64,000 nt of DNA. Origin: an uncultured Brevibacillus sp. Lineage in GTDB: Bacteria > Bacillota > Bacilli > Brevibacillales > Brevibacillaceae. The position numbers and the translations under genes were made by a program. The stretch spans positions 248,001 to 312,000 of the forward strand of contig NZ_CANMZW010000002.1 in NCBI RefSeq assembly GCF_947502445.1, read 5' to 3'. The notes beneath the pieces were generated by a model. The model was not told the origin of the DNA. It ran no database searches and was given only the letters and a program-made list of their open reading frames with translations. Positions within the stretch are counted from its first letter, which is position 1, and each line of letters starts with the position of its first letter. This document shows positions 53,333 to 61,984 of this stretch, one piece after another.

Positions 53333-53876
53333 GCACACCCCTCGTTTCTGCGAGCAATTTTTGGACGTTTTCCAAAAGTGCCCACTGCTTGGCTACTGAA
53401 TCTGGCTCTTGCTTGACGAGTAATACGCGATTGGTGTTCTCCCGCCCGAAAAGCCACTCTGGATGCTTGTCCGCATAGATGAGCAGCAGACCATCTGGTG
53501 GAAAGCTTTCCTCCTGCAGAGCTGCAACCTCGACTCCCACCGACTGCAGCAACCGCGTTATCCGTTCCAATGATCCTTCCTTCTCCTGCCATACGTAGAC
53601 CTTGCTTCCTTTCAACTCATGGGCATAGCGAAGTGCCATGAGATGGACAACCTCTTCCTTGTTTCGCTCTACCTCTACATGCAGTCGATTCATTTGCTGT
53701 TTTAATTCTTGATTGCTTTTCAATGCCCGGTCATATTTGGCTGACATATTCGCCAAAACTTCTTTTTCACCCCAGGAAAACCAGTTATGCCCTGCAGTTC
53801 CACCGAGCAATATTCCCACTCCGAGCGCAATGAAAACAGCGGCTAACGAAATCAAATGATAACGAAAATGAATCAT
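53319..53876 (-). CDS. SteB/MctB-like membrane protein (DUF3186)
   Basis: The 185-residue protein starts with MIHFRYHLISLAAVFIALGVGILLG, the hallmark of the MctB family named copper transporter in mycobacteria. In Corynebacterium the relative SteB works with SteA in cell envelope assembly at division. One N-terminal membrane helix is followed by a coiled coil (LKQQMNRLHVEVERNKEE, about 55-80) and a small alpha/beta domain. It is shorter than actinobacterial MctB, about 300 residues. AAGGAGG precedes ATG 53876. Copper transport is not supported by any visible metal motif. Confidence 0.82.
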   Translation of the reverse strand: MIHFRYHLISLAAVFIALGVGILLGGTAGHNWFSWGEKEVLANMSAKYDRALKSNQELKQQMNRLHVEVERNKEEVVHLMALRYAHELKGSKVYVWQEKEGSLERITRLLQSVGVEVAALQEESFPPDGLLLIYADKHPEWLFGRENTNRVLLVKQEPDSVAKQWALLENVQKLLAETRGVREKG

Positions 53877-53892
53877 AGCGACAGCTTCCTCC

Positions 53893-55059
53893 TTAAAATG
53901 CCCAAATCCGCCACTGGGTCCAAAGCATTTGCGCAGCGTGACGTGCAACGGGATTGATCAAAATCGCTGATGTAACAGGAAGAAGCATAGCTCCGATGCA
54001 TAGCCCCCACATTCGCCAGGAGGAGCCCGGCTGATACAGCTGACTAACACCTTTGGCGTCAACCAGCTTCGTGCCGATTTTGGTTCGAACCAAAAGTGTG
54101 CTTGCCATGCCTTTTCTGCCTTTTTCCAGAAAATCAATCATATTGGTATGTGCCCCAATCGTAACGATGAGCTGCGCTTGTTGTTCAAATGCCAAAAGCA
54201 TCGCAACATCTTCACTTGTTCCAGGTGCAGGCAAGAGATGACAGTGAATCCCCAGCTCGTCTACCCGTTCTTTCCCAGGAGCACTCCCATCAACGAACGC
54301 ATGGACAACAATCTCTGCCCCGCATAGCAAGGCTTTGTCAGAAACACTATCCATATCCCCGATAATCAAGTCGGGTACGTATCCATATTGCAGCAGCGCA
54401 TCAGCGCCCCCGTCCACACCGATAAGTACCGGTCTACACTCGCGAATATAGGAGGCAAGTGTATGTAGATCTTCCTTGTAGTGCTTGCCACGGGCTACGA
54501 CAACGACATGACGATTTGCTATCCGTGTACGTAAAGGAAGGGGGCATAATGGCTTCAAAAAAAGAGACTTTTCCTGACTGGCATAGGAGAGCGTGTTGTC
54601 AATAAACAAGGAGAGGGTATCATCCAGCTTGGCCTGCGCTTCCAACCGCTTTATCGCAATAAAGGAAGCCGACACCTTCTGTAAGTCACAGATGTATTGC
54701 CACCCATTCTCTCTATGTAAGAAAAGCTTGCTCTCGTGAATTGTCGTATACTGACTATCCAGAAGCTCTATCACATTTTGTTCCTTTGCAGACAGTTGTA
54801 CTTCAAAGAGGGACACCCCCGCATCAAGCAGAAGACGAGCCCCTTCGGCCGGATAATGTCCCGTCATAAACGAAGATAGATTAATCACAGTCCTTACTCC
54901 CGAATCCAATAAAGACAATGCTGCCATCTCATCCACATCAGGATGGTCAATCAGTGCAATTTGTTGGGAGTGGAGACGTTTGCACAACTGCTTGGTTATG
55001 CGGTCTGCTGCAATGACTGCTGTGCAAGTTGTAGCAGCAGGAAGCTTTCTCTTACTCAC
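53893..55059 (-). CDS. SteA-like protein with thiamine-pyrophosphokinase-type fold
   Basis: The 388-residue protein has an N-terminal domain containing IALIDHPDVDEMAALSLLDSGVRTVINLSS. A central domain carries ARGKHYKEDL, LIGVDGGADALLQYGYVPDLIIGDMDSVSD, which is like the substrate site of thiamine pyrophosphokinase. A membrane segment lies near the C-terminus (GLCIGAMLLPVTSAILI). This is the layout of SteA, linked with SteB to septal envelope assembly in Corynebacterium. GTG 55059 is favoured by GGAGG eight bases upstream. It leads the cluster and has a sigma-G-like box just upstream. Confidence 0.82.
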   Translation of the reverse strand: MSKRKLPAATTCTAVIAADRITKQLCKRLHSQQIALIDHPDVDEMAALSLLDSGVRTVINLSSFMTGHYPAEGARLLLDAGVSLFEVQLSAKEQNVIELLDSQYTTIHESKLFLHRENGWQYICDLQKVSASFIAIKRLEAQAKLDDTLSLFIDNTLSYASQEKSLFLKPLCPLPLRTRIANRHVVVVARGKHYKEDLHTLASYIRECRPVLIGVDGGADALLQYGYVPDLIIGDMDSVSDKALLCGAEIVVHAFVDGSAPGKERVDELGIHCHLLPAPGTSEDVAMLLAFEQQAQLIVTIGAHTNMIDFLEKGRKGMASTLLVRTKIGTKLVDAKGVSQLYQPGSSWRMWGLCIGAMLLPVTSAILINPVARHAAQMLWTQWRIWAF

Positions 55060-55077
55060 CTGTTCCACCTCCATCCC

Positions 55078-55107
55078 TAGTATGCTAAAAATTTCCTTGA
55101 TCATGCG
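55078..55107 (-). promoter_or_regulatory. Sigma-G-like promoter before the steA cluster
   Basis: CGCATG is followed after 17 bases by CATACTA on the minus strand. This is the same -10 and spacing as the spoVA promoter at 15673-15702, with one change in the -35. Its transcript would start very close to the ribosome binding site, which is a weakness. A stem (CTTGGC/GCCAAG, 55122-55136) lies upstream. Confidence 0.42.
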
Positions 55108-55211
55108 CCAAAATTAGAAAACTTGGCTTTGCCAAGCCTTTTGGCGCAGGCAGAGCCTTAGTTGCACTTATACTATGTTCCTTAGAATTTTTATACTTTC
55201 CGAGTAAAATG

Positions 55212-55244
55212 AAAAAGAGGCTGTGCAATCATGCACAACCTCTC
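55212..55244 (-). terminator. Terminator after the 58-residue protein gene
   Basis: GAGG-TGTGCA and TGCACA-CCTC form a stem around four bases, followed by TTTTTC on the minus strand. Confidence 0.85.
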
Positions 55245-55268
55245 TTCACTACACTCTTTCGTTCATAA

Positions 55269-55445
55269 CTACGCGCCCTTGGTTATGTAATAGATGATCA
55301 AACCATCAGCGAACAGGAATACTGCCAGGGATACAAGACCAAACCCGATAGCAAACTTGTTCTTTGCTTTGACCGAGTTAACACAGCCCCAAGCAATAAA
55401 GAATGTGAAGACAAACATCAGGAAATCAAACAAAATGATCTTCAT
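55269..55445 (-). CDS. 58-residue two-helix membrane protein (DUF2759-like)
   Basis: An ATG at 55445 with AAAGGAG eleven bases upstream opens 58 codons. The product has two hydrophobic segments (about residues 3-22 and 33-53) joined by a basic loop VKAKNKFA. The pattern resembles DUF2759 proteins of Bacillus, but I cannot confirm this. A strong terminator follows, so it is a single-gene unit between the amidase and the steA cluster. Function unknown. Confidence 0.68.
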   Translation of the reverse strand: MKIILFDFLMFVFTFFIAWGCVNSVKAKNKFAIGFGLVSLAVFLFADGLIIYYITKGA

Positions 55446-55575
55446 AAACTACGACACTCCTTTACCAAGATGACGCATACCGGAATACAATGGCAATTCC
55501 ATTATATAGCTTTGGCTATTACGAAACAAGCATATCCAAATTTGTGACAAACGATTTCACAATTGTGCAAGAGGA

Positions 55576-56973
55576 CTATTCCCCTGCATTATTCCCTGCC
55601 ACATCAATGTTCATGCTGGTCGCCTGTTCGTAAACAAATCCAAATTGATACAATTGCGCCTCATCTCGATGCTTTCCAATCAACTGAAAACCGATTGGTA
55701 GGCCTCCACGTGAGAATCCGCATGGAATCGACAAGCCTGGGTTTCCGGTAAAATTGGTAGGAGATGTCAGTCGAAGCAAAGCTTGTCGCACGCCTTCTGC
55801 ATGATTTCCGATCATTACATCACGCTGATTAATATTTGTCGGGATAATTGGCAGGGTAGGCGTGAGCAACACATCGACTCGGTGAAAGCTCTCATTAAAT
55901 TGATCGATGAGGTGCTTCCTGCGCTGCTGCACCTGCACGTACTCGTAACCGCGCACCTCTTTGCTCATGACCAATCGCTCACGTACTTCCGGGTCCAGAT
56001 CATCTGCGTGATCCCTCATCGTTTTTTCGTGCACGGCATACGCTTCTGCTTGAATCGTAACCCGTTGACCTTCTGCAATTTCATCAATGCCTTTTACAGC
56101 AACCTCCCGTATTTCGGCACCGAGGCTACGGTACACGTCAATCACCTGATCAACCGCTTTTCTGACTTCTTCCTCAATATTCTGAAAGAAAAAGCTAGGC
56201 AATCCGATGACTTTTCCCTTTACACTCTCACCGATAAGACGCGAGTAGTCTTCACTTGTCTTCGAAAAGGAATACGGATCTTTTTCATCGTGTCCTACGA
56301 GCAGATTTAACAGCGCTGCATTATCCTTGACCGTTTTCGTCATCGGCCCGACGTGATCGAGTGTATAGGCGAGATCAAACACGCCGTATTTACTCACAAG
56401 TCCAAACGTCGGCTTCATCCCGACAATACCGCATGCAGAGGCAGGAATACGAATGGAGCCGCCAGTATCTGTCCCTAATGCAGCGTAGGCCAGATTGGCA
56501 GCCATCGCAGCACCAGAACCACCACTCGACCCTCCTGTAATCTTCTCCAAGTCATAAGGATTACGGGAAGGTCCAAAAAACGATCTGTCCCCAATCGGAC
56601 CATATGCAAATTCATGCGTGTTTGTTTTTCCAATCAGGATGGCGCCTGCCTCTAAACATTTCTGCACTACGGTTGCATCGAGATCGGGTACATAATTTTG
56701 ATAGACCTTGGACCCCATGGTGGTACGGATCTTTTTTGTAAAAATCAGATCTTTGATCGCAATTGGAACTCCATGTAATGGCCCCCGCTTACGGCCAGCC
56801 ATGATTTCCTCTTCTGCTTGTCTGGCAGCGGTGAACGCCTCTTCTTCGCAAACGGTAATAAACGCATTGCAGGCAGGATTTTTCTGTTGGATCTTGTTCA
56901 AGATTTGCTGAACAATCTCTACAGGAGACACCTTTTTTTCATCATATGATTGAGATAGGGTGAGCAAATTCAC
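55576..56973 (-). CDS. Amidase signature family enzyme
   Basis: The 465-residue enzyme has the full Ser-cisSer-Lys triad: lysine in AIKDL (about 74), GGSSGGSGAA with the cis-serine, and the nucleophile in TDTGGSIR. It resembles GatA and amidohydrolases that split C-N amide bonds. No gatB or gatC is nearby, so tRNA amidation is unlikely. GTG 56973 has GGAGG nine bases upstream. It stands between a small membrane protein and a methyltransferase. The substrate is unknown. Confidence 0.87.
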   Translation of the reverse strand: MNLLTLSQSYDEKKVSPVEIVQQILNKIQQKNPACNAFITVCEEEAFTAARQAEEEIMAGRKRGPLHGVPIAIKDLIFTKKIRTTMGSKVYQNYVPDLDATVVQKCLEAGAILIGKTNTHEFAYGPIGDRSFFGPSRNPYDLEKITGGSSGGSGAAMAANLAYAALGTDTGGSIRIPASACGIVGMKPTFGLVSKYGVFDLAYTLDHVGPMTKTVKDNAALLNLLVGHDEKDPYSFSKTSEDYSRLIGESVKGKVIGLPSFFFQNIEEEVRKAVDQVIDVYRSLGAEIREVAVKGIDEIAEGQRVTIQAEAYAVHEKTMRDHADDLDPEVRERLVMSKEVRGYEYVQVQQRRKHLIDQFNESFHRVDVLLTPTLPIIPTNINQRDVMIGNHAEGVRQALLRLTSPTNFTGNPGLSIPCGFSRGGLPIGFQLIGKHRDEAQLYQFGFVYEQATSMNIDVAGNNAGE

Positions 56974-57067
56974 AGGCTTTAACCTCCACTTTTTTTTGAT
57001 CTGGAAGCAGCGGATGATACAACCCCAGAATACAACTGCACCCTATAACAAGCAATACCAATGCTTC

Positions 57068-57856
57068 TTATTTCTTTTCTAGCGGTTTTTCCCCGTACCA
57101 AATACTCCAGCAGTCCTGTTCTACGATTGGTTCGTGGCCCTGCAGTTTGTCTTTGATGTGGGAAGTAAGCTCTTGCAGTTCATCATCCTGCAGCTCATGG
57201 AGAATCGAGCGACCTTTTCGTGCCAACAGATCTGCCTCTAGTAATGGCCAATCCTTGTATTCGCGTCTGACCTCCCAGAGCTTGATCGTCTCTTTGGAGA
57301 TAAGACCTGCTCGTTTCATGGACGCATGCACGAGATCATCTGCTGGTCGTCTACCCTGCTCACTACCCATCAAGCGCGGAAATTTTTCGAAAAAGTAACC
57401 CCGCAGATGAGTAGGCGATGCAGGCATAAGAACATCATCAACTGTTCGATCCTGGATTAGACAAATCCCCCCTGGCACAAGCACTCTCTGGGCCTCTGCA
57501 AAAAAAGCATCCAGGTCCTGCAAATGATGGATGAGTGCCCGGGCAAAAACGATATCGGCGCTATCCTGTTCAAGACCAGTTGCTAGTGCATCTCCCTGAA
57601 CAAATGTAATCGCATGGTCTTCCTTGCACTGTTCACGTGCCGCTTCGAGCATAACCTGTGAAAAATCGACTCCGATTACTTGTGAAGCCCCCATGCTAGA
57701 CCACGCCTGTGAATACACTCCCCCTCCAGAGCCTATATCCACAATTCGTTTCCCAGACGGATTTACAAGAGTCTTTATCAGTTGAAACCACGATTCGTCC
57801 ACGGTGCGTCCTGTATAGCTTTCTATATTTTTGCGAGCGTGAAAGTCGATTCCCAT
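57068..57856 (-). CDS. Class I SAM-dependent methyltransferase
   Basis: The 262-residue protein has motif I IVDIGSGGGVYSQA, an acidic residue after it in VIGVDFS, motif II-like SADIVFARALIHHL and the post-motif LVPGGICLIQDR. These indicate SAM binding and a UbiE/MenG-like small-molecule fold. GGAGG precedes the ATG. The VOC gene ends two bases upstream, and another methyltransferase precedes that, so all three are probably one operon. The substrate is not evident. Confidence 0.85.
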   Translation of the reverse strand: MGIDFHARKNIESYTGRTVDESWFQLIKTLVNPSGKRIVDIGSGGGVYSQAWSSMGASQVIGVDFSQVMLEAAREQCKEDHAITFVQGDALATGLEQDSADIVFARALIHHLQDLDAFFAEAQRVLVPGGICLIQDRTVDDVLMPASPTHLRGYFFEKFPRLMGSEQGRRPADDLVHASMKRAGLISKETIKLWEVRREYKDWPLLEADLLARKGRSILHELQDDELQELTSHIKDKLQGHEPIVEQDCWSIWYGEKPLEKK

Positions 57857-57858
57857 AG

Positions 57859-58236
57859 CTACTTCGCCTCCATAAATTCAAGTCTGTTTCCGAATGGATC
57901 TTCTGCAAAAAAGCGAATCAAATGCGGAATTTCATCATCGATGCGGATTGGTACGTCATTTTGCTGCAGGTGCTCCATAAGCGACTCGATGTTTTGAACG
58001 ACAAAAGCAGGATGTGCTTTTTTGGCTGGTGCAAATGCCGACTCAATTCCAATATGGATAAACTGGGCGCCACACTGAAACCAGACGCCACCACGAACAA
58101 GCAGCTTTTCTGGTTTAGGAACCTCTGTCATTTTGAGTAGGTCACCAAAAAACCGCCGTGCTGCATCTTCTGCTCCTGGGGGAGCTGCGAGTTGTATATG
58201 ATCCAAACCGACCCATTCATGCTTTTTATTTGCCAT
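57859..58236 (-). CDS. VOC (glyoxalase/bleomycin resistance) family protein
   Basis: This 125-residue protein has one VOC half-pair: GLDHIQLAAPPGAEDAARRFFGDLL at the start and PHLIRFFAEDPFGNRLEFME at the end. The latter holds a typical metal-ligand glutamate. Members bind or convert small molecules, or sequester antibiotics. ATG 58236 has GGGGG eight bases upstream and overlaps the preceding methyltransferase end. It lies inside the methyltransferase cluster. Confidence 0.83.
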   Translation of the reverse strand: MANKKHEWVGLDHIQLAAPPGAEDAARRFFGDLLKMTEVPKPEKLLVRGGVWFQCGAQFIHIGIESAFAPAKKAHPAFVVQNIESLMEHLQQNDVPIRIDDEIPHLIRFFAEDPFGNRLEFMEAK

Positions 58237-59029
58237 CTGCTTGACCCCCATTTTTGTAGCACAGTACCATCCACTCGTCGATTTGATGAGTGAGAACTCT
58301 GCCTTGTTCGATTTTCATTTCAAGATAGGCTTGCTGGGCTTCTGTTGCCTGTAACAGATAGCGCTCGATTGCCTCTTCTTGTGCCAGTGATTCTGACAGC
58401 CGTTTCACCCAAGGCTCGAATTCAAATTTCTTTTTGCGCTGACGCTGCTTGCTTTCTGTCATTCCGTTTGCCACATGCAGCGCCCTCCATTCATTTATGG
58501 ATAAACAACGTACATGGCTAGGGTCCCGCATCTTCTCCACATGGTTGACGAAAGCAGCTAATTCAATATCCTCAGGTACCACATTATCAATAAAGAGGAA
58601 AGCTCCTCCTGGACGTAAAACGCGACTTACCTCTCGAATAAAAGCTACCGGATCAGGGAAATGATGTGCAGCAATTCGGCACGTAATCACATCTACCGAT
58701 TCATCCAAAAAAGGCAACGCTTCAGCATCAGCTTGTACATAAATAATATTTTCTGCATTTGCCTGACGGTTAGCATGGGACGCCGCCTCCAGCATCTCAC
58801 GGGTTAAATCAGCAGCAATCACTAAGTCGACATGTGGAGCCAACGTCCTCGCGACATGCCCCCCGCCAGTAGCGATATCCAGGGCAGTCCAGTCTTTTTT
58901 AGGCTGTAGCCATTCGACGAGTAATGTTAAGTCACTTCCTTTGGCGTGGTTCTGACTATCAACATAGTTTTTGGCATTCTTCCCAAATTGCTGTTGAACT
59001 GCTTGCTTGATTTCATCCTTCTTTTGCAA
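58226..59029 (-). CDS. Class I SAM-dependent methyltransferase (UbiE-like)
   Basis: The 267-residue enzyme has LDIATGGGHVARTLAP (motif I), DLTREML, DAEALPFLDESVDVITCRIAAHHF and RVLRPGGAFLFID. This matches UbiE/Methyltransf_11 proteins. The TTG at 59029 has a near-perfect AGGAGGTGATCC ribosome binding site eight bases upstream. It is divergent from a LysR gene, so that regulator may control this unit. Substrate unknown. It shares little close identity with the methyltransferase at 57068. Confidence 0.85.
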   Translation of the reverse strand: MQKKDEIKQAVQQQFGKNAKNYVDSQNHAKGSDLTLLVEWLQPKKDWTALDIATGGGHVARTLAPHVDLVIAADLTREMLEAASHANRQANAENIIYVQADAEALPFLDESVDVITCRIAAHHFPDPVAFIREVSRVLRPGGAFLFIDNVVPEDIELAAFVNHVEKMRDPSHVRCLSINEWRALHVANGMTESKQRQRKKKFEFEPWVKRLSESLAQEEAIERYLLQATEAQQAYLEMKIEQGRVLTHQIDEWMVLCYKNGGQADGK

Positions 59030-59129
59030 GAGGATCACCTCCTGCCATTATTTTATTCCACACTTTCCCTTCTTTGTTATAGAATATGGTTAACTAAATA
59101 TCAACTTTTTCGATAGGTGGTTGTTTTGC

Positions 59130-59996
59130 ATGGATCAAGAAAGTCTTGAGGTATTTTTAACAATCGCACGGCATGGCTCCATTAATCGAGCAGCACAAGC
59201 TTTGTTTCTCGCGCAATCTACGTTAACCCATCGCCTCAAGCAACTGGAGAGACGAGTGGGTACCCCTTTATTTGTACGTACAGCTTCTGGTGTCAGTCTT
59301 ACAGGCGAAGGCAGGCGTCTTCTGCCAATCGCTGCTACTATCGTCGAGCAGATGCGGTCATTTACTCAACAAAAAGAACAGCCGCAGTCGATGAACATCG
59401 TAGCTGGCAAAGCTTTTGTCGCCTACGAGCTGCCACGACTGATTGGCGAATATCGTCAAGCCCATCCCGGTTTTACCTGTTACGTGCGCTCAACACTGTA
59501 CGAGGAATCCCTCAGTGCACTCCTGACGGGTACCGCGGACATCGCCTTTCTCGGGAGCGAGATGTACCATCCCCATATTCATCAAGAGTTTTTGCCAAGT
59601 GACCGTATCTTGCTTGTCATGGCACCCGAGCATCCATGGGCAAACGACTTTCCTGGCTTTTCAAAATGGGGAACCGAGGAAATGATTTTGTTTGGCAATC
59701 ATACAGCACCGTACCGCCAAAGAATTGACCGCTTTCTCGCTCAGCACGGTGTGTTCCCAAATGCTATCATGGAGCTGGACAGCTTTAGTGCGGTAAAAAA
59801 AATGGTCGAGCGCCAACTTGGAATCACCATGCTACCGGAGAGGACGATCCAGCAAGAATTATCCGAAGGTAGACTTGTCGCACACGATATTGCTCACGGT
59901 CAACTGCAGCGCCCCACGTTAATTGCTTATTTACATCCAAAAAAAGAGGACGAAGCTTTTCAGCAATTCGTCCAATGGATGAAAGAATCTTATTAA
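59130..59996 (+). CDS. LysR family transcriptional regulator
   Basis: The 288-residue protein has the N-terminal LysR helix-turn-helix (SLEVFLTIARHGSINRAAQALFLAQSTLTHRLKQLERRVG). A C-terminal type-2 periplasmic-binding-like effector domain follows. ATG 59130 has AGGTGG nine bases upstream. The 100-base divergent region to the methyltransferase contains ATATGGTTAACTAAATAT (59084-59101), a possible LysR site around GTTAAC. Its last four bases overlap the end of the phosphoesterase gene on the other strand. Effector unknown. Confidence 0.88.
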   Translation: MDQESLEVFLTIARHGSINRAAQALFLAQSTLTHRLKQLERRVGTPLFVRTASGVSLTGEGRRLLPIAATIVEQMRSFTQQKEQPQSMNIVAGKAFVAYELPRLIGEYRQAHPGFTCYVRSTLYEESLSALLTGTADIAFLGSEMYHPHIHQEFLPSDRILLVMAPEHPWANDFPGFSKWGTEEMILFGNHTAPYRQRIDRFLAQHGVFPNAIMELDSFSAVKKMVERQLGITMLPERTIQQELSEGRLVAHDIAHGQLQRPTLIAYLHPKKEDEAFQQFVQWMKESY

Positions 59997-60856
59997 AGTA
60001 AGGTTAGTACCGTTAACTCCGGTCTGCAAAAAAATCGAACCGGCAAAATGGTTGTTCCTATTCCTCTGTTTGTATAAACCTGCATAGAATGATTGCCTAC
60101 ACGATACATGCCCTGTACGTATTTACGAGCCAGCTTTGGTGTCAGCAGGTGTCCAATTAAGGGCAGCCTGACCTGACCTCCATGGCTGTGTCCTGACAAT
60201 TGAAGCTGTACAGAATGATTGGCAGCCTCATCAGCAAAATCCGGCTCATGTGCGAGCAAGATCACTGTCTGTCCGTCTGGAATAGCAGTCATGGCTTGCC
60301 CCATGTTAGGTGCGCCATGGAGTACATCATCTACTCCTGCGATATAAAGCTTCTCATCATTTTTGGTTACAGGCACATTCCGATTGTCCAATACTTCAAA
60401 ACCGGAAGCTGCCCAAGCATTGCGTACTGCCATCTGCTCTCTTGCCCGGTAATCATGATTTCCCAGCACTGCGTATTTCCCAAGGGGAGCATGTAGCTGG
60501 CTTAGAATGGGGACTGCCAGTGCCAGAACACGCGTATCTTCATCCACCAAGTCACCTGTAAAGCAGATCATATCTGGTTGTTCAGCCATGATCCGATCCA
60601 CAATTCGTTGTAGATCTTGTGGCTCCAAAAAATGTCCCAGATGAACATCGCTGAAATGGACCAGCTTTGTTCCTGTGAAGCTCCTTGGCAATCCAGACAA
60701 TGTGACCGATAGACGCTCTACTTGCAACGTATTCCGCTCCCAGGCGTAGCCATACACACCTGCTCCTATCCCCAGACCGACCAGTCCCCCTACGCTTCGT
60801 ATGACTTTGCGCAAAAAGGACTTACGCGTGATCGGTTGAAAGTGTGGATTAGCCAC
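59993..60856 (-). CDS. Calcineurin-like metallophosphoesterase (YkuE-like)
   Basis: The 287-residue protein has an N-terminal export-type segment with RKSFLRK ahead of a hydrophobic run (about 20-40), close to but not a perfect twin-arginine motif. The metal site is complete: FSDVHLGH, FTGDLVD, LGNHDYR, AHEPDF and SGHSHGGQ. It resembles YkuE, an exported phosphodiesterase of Bacillus. The GTG start at 60856 overlaps the carbonic anhydrase stop by eight bases. Confidence 0.86.
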   Translation of the reverse strand: MANPHFQPITRKSFLRKVIRSVGGLVGLGIGAGVYGYAWERNTLQVERLSVTLSGLPRSFTGTKLVHFSDVHLGHFLEPQDLQRIVDRIMAEQPDMICFTGDLVDEDTRVLALAVPILSQLHAPLGKYAVLGNHDYRAREQMAVRNAWAASGFEVLDNRNVPVTKNDEKLYIAGVDDVLHGAPNMGQAMTAIPDGQTVILLAHEPDFADEAANHSVQLQLSGHSHGGQVRLPLIGHLLTPKLARKYVQGMYRVGNHSMQVYTNRGIGTTILPVRFFCRPELTVLTLL

Positions 60857-61427
60857 GAGCTTCTAGATAATCATAGCCATTGACTACGACATCCAGCCTG
60901 CCAGTTGCTGGATCAATCAGCAAACCGTGAACAGCGACACTTGGCGGCAGCAGTGGATGATTTTTAATGGTTTCAACACTGCTTTTTACACTGTCATCTA
61001 CACAATCAAATCCACGAAGCCATTTATTTAGATTAATACCTGCATGCTGCAGGGTAGACAAGGTCTGTGCATTGACCCCTTTTTCCGTCATTTTTGCCAT
61101 GGTCTTCTTGCTATCAAGCGCACTCATCCCGCAGTCGTAGTGTCCAACTACCATGACTTCCTCTGCGTTCAATTCATAAATGGCGACCATGATACTGCGC
61201 ATAATACTACCAAACGGGTGGGATACGATTGCTCCTGCACTTTTTACGTGCTTGATATCTCCATTACGCATGTTCATGGCTTTCGGTAGCAGTTCTTCTA
61301 ATCGTGTATCCATACATGAGAGCACGACAAGACGCTTGTCTGGAAATTTTGTCGTCTGATATTTTTCATACTCCTGATTCGCTACAAATTCACGATTGAA
61401 TGCGAGAATTTCATCTAAATTACGCAA
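60849..61427 (-). CDS. Beta-class carbonic anhydrase
   Basis: The 192-residue enzyme interconverts carbon dioxide and bicarbonate. Zinc ligands are visible as LSCMDTRLEELLP (Cys and the Asp-Arg pair) and VVGHYDCGM (His and Cys). It resembles YtiB of Bacillus. It starts at TTG 61427 with AGGTG seven bases upstream. The phosphoesterase follows in an overlapping arrangement, so both are probably co-transcribed. Confidence 0.88.
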   Translation of the reverse strand: MRNLDEILAFNREFVANQEYEKYQTTKFPDKRLVVLSCMDTRLEELLPKAMNMRNGDIKHVKSAGAIVSHPFGSIMRSIMVAIYELNAEEVMVVGHYDCGMSALDSKKTMAKMTEKGVNAQTLSTLQHAGINLNKWLRGFDCVDDSVKSSVETIKNHPLLPPSVAVHGLLIDPATGRLDVVVNGYDYLEARG

Positions 61428-61520
61428 TTCGCAACACCTGCCTCACTCAGAGTATTTTCTTTTCTATTTTACATTCTTATCTCAATCCTACAAGCGAACG
61501 CCGCACTATTTCTTTCAATT

Positions 61521-61859
61521 CTATTGATTATGTATGCCCCATTTGCACATTTCCTCTAAGATTGGCATGAGTGTTTTCCCTCTCGGCGTCAGGGAATATT
61601 CTACTTTTGGCGGGATTTGTGGATACTCTTCTCGTTTGAGAACTCCACTTTGCTCTAATTCACTTAATTGTGAGCTCAGCATCTTATGAGTAATCTCAGG
61701 GATTCTCTTTTTGAGATCGCCATATCGTAGGATTTCGCTGTTTGCCAGCTGGTACATGATTTTCATTTTCCATTTTCCACCGATAATTGAGAGCGTGTAG
61801 TCAAAAGGAGCGAGGTTTTTCTCCGTCTGTTGTGGATCATTCAATTGTCTTGAACTCAT
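61521..61859 (-). CDS. HxlR family transcriptional regulator
   Basis: The 112-residue winged-helix protein contains DYTLSIIGGKWKMKIMYQLANSEILRYGDLKKRIPEITHKMLSSQLSELEQSGVL, typical of HxlR/MarR-like repressors. It lacks the N-terminal cysteine used by redox-sensing members such as YodB. It is divergent from a flavin reductase gene, with a palindrome between them, so local control of that gene is likely. Confidence 0.88.
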   Translation of the reverse strand: MSSRQLNDPQQTEKNLAPFDYTLSIIGGKWKMKIMYQLANSEILRYGDLKKRIPEITHKMLSSQLSELEQSGVLKREEYPQIPPKVEYSLTPRGKTLMPILEEMCKWGIHNQ

Positions 61860-61895
61860 CAGATGTTACTCTCCTTTCCGTAAGTATCTCACATT

Positions 61896-61909
61896 ATAGT
61901 GCGTACTAT
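61896..61909. promoter_or_regulatory. Possible HxlR operator
   Basis: ATAGT-GCGT-ACTAT is an inverted repeat between the HxlR and flavin reductase genes. It overlaps the position of a -35 for the TATACT at 61929-61934. Confidence 0.4.
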
Positions 61910-61984
61910 CATTTACTTCTCAACTGATTATACTGTTGATTATTGCATCACGACAGCTGCCAACCAGTAGAAAGGATGATTTGT

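Noticed and set aside
53319..53876. Copper transporter
   Set aside because: This common database name comes from MctB; no metal-binding motif is seen here and the gene neighbours are glycan enzymes.
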